Origin: Clostridium formicaceticum
GTDB taxonomy: Bacteria; Bacillota; Clostridia; Peptostreptococcales; Natronincolaceae
Assembly (NCBI RefSeq): GCF_001854185.1
Contig: NZ_CP017603.1
Coordinates: forward strand, 3,906,001 to 3,970,000
Direction: 5' to 3'
Length of the DNA: 64,000 nucleotides
Shown: positions 63,676-64,000 of the stretch, one piece after another
How positions within the stretch are numbered: position 1 is the first letter of the stretch
How the letters are laid out: each line of letters begins with the position of its first letter
The notes under the pieces: model-generated
What the model was told of the DNA's origin: nothing
What the model saw: the letters and a program-made list of their open reading frames with translations, nothing else
The model's database searches: none
Position numbers and translations under genes: made by a program

Positions 63676-64000
63676 CTAAATAAGCTGCTTAAATAGCTCC
63701 TTTGTTGCAGGATAAATTTTTCTAAACTTTTCATATTTTTTATTATAAAGCTGGCTATTTTCCTTATCCGGATGAATGCTTTCAGTTACTTTAATAAACT
63801 TGCAACAAGCATCTTCAACCCTATTAAAAAGTCCAAATCCAACGGAAGCTAATATTGCAGCACCATATGCAGGACCCTCATTGGTATTAAGCTTGTTTAC
63901 TCTTACATTCAATACATCAGCTATGATCTCACACCAAAGTTTACTCTTTGCACCGCCGCCACTAATACTGATATCAGTGATCTCAATGCCCATTTCCTTC
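63676..64000 (-). CDS. C-terminus of an FGGY-family sugar kinase, cut by the right edge
   Basis: About 108 codons of the C-terminal actin-like domain of a xylulokinase/gluconokinase-type kinase: ISISGGGAKSKLWCEIIADVLNVRV, then NEGPAYGAAILASVGFGLF and FIKVTESIHPDKEN. These are the adenosine-binding GGGAKS and the EGPAYGAA blocks of XylB-like proteins. The frame continues past the window (codons GAA, AAG precede the ATG at 63993), so the apparent start is internal. The sugar cannot be told from this piece. Confidence 0.88.
   Translation of the reverse strand, partial: KEMGIEITDISISGGGAKSKLWCEIIADVLNVRVNKLNTNEGPAYGAAILASVGFGLFNRVEDACCKFIKVTESIHPDKENSQLYNKKYEKFRKIYPATKELFKQLI

Overview
The window is chromosomal DNA from a low-GC, Gram-positive anaerobe, most likely a member of the Clostridia (an Alkaliphilus/Natronincola-like spore-former would fit, but I cannot fix the genus from sequence alone). 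The signs are AT-rich codon use, AGGAGG-type ribosome binding sites with occasional GTG/TTG starts, SLH-anchored surface proteins, lipoprotein signal peptides, S-box and cobalamin riboswitches, many rho-independent terminators, a sigma-54 activator, ECF and TRAP transporters, and radical SAM enzymes. I saw no rRNA, tRNA, CRISPR array, prophage or transposase gene.

Layout. Bases 1-7700 hold a hexonate/hexuronate operon on the minus strand (uxuA, fructuronate-reductase-type SDR, GntP permease, zinc dehydrogenase, then a LarA-family gene broken by an in-frame stop, then the start of a lipoprotein gene) with a divergent FCD-type GntR regulator. Between them lie a full-consensus promoter and two related palindromic operators. 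Bases 7800-10300 carry a DUF1846 protein and a DUF218 protein. Bases 10400-19630 are an Opp/Nik-type uptake operon ending in two ABC-exporter half-transporters, preceded by an EamA permease. Bases 21100-26560 are a second uronate operon (GntR, kduI, TRAP transporter, kduD) whose promoter-operator layout copies that of uxuA. Bases 26700-34500 are a tellurite/stress (ter) operon: YceG-like protein, TelA, three TerD paralogues, a possible small membrane protein and a P-type calcium ATPase.

Bases 34700-37600 form a sigma-54 module: an alanine/glycine:cation symporter with a near-perfect -24/-12 promoter, and a sensor-less enhancer-binding activator upstream. Bases 37740-37960 hold a gene-free, highly structured element resembling an IS200/IS605-associated (HEARO/omega-type) RNA. 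Bases 37978-48500 are a cobalamin-riboswitch operon encoding two SLH-anchored proteins with transcobalamin-like alpha/alpha-barrel repeats, a DUF4430 lipoprotein, and a complete ECF transporter. I read this as a Gram-positive vitamin B12 (or corrinoid) capture-and-import system, and it is one of the two most interesting loci. The other is its divergent neighbour (48674-51256), a large protein joining a degenerate sugar-kinase-like region, an AAA+ ATPase and a ryanodine-receptor (RyR) domain.

Bases 51400-57700 hold a DUF2284 protein and a glycerol-3-phosphate-type Ugp uptake operon with GlpP and a HAD phosphatase. Bases 57970-60690 are an autoregulated-looking operon of an XRE regulator and two radical SAM enzymes. 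Bases 60745-63541 are a SAM-riboswitch metIC-like operon, and the right edge holds the C-terminus of an FGGY sugar kinase. A 117-128 bp imperfectly palindromic intergenic repeat occurs three times (9378, 17873, 36374).
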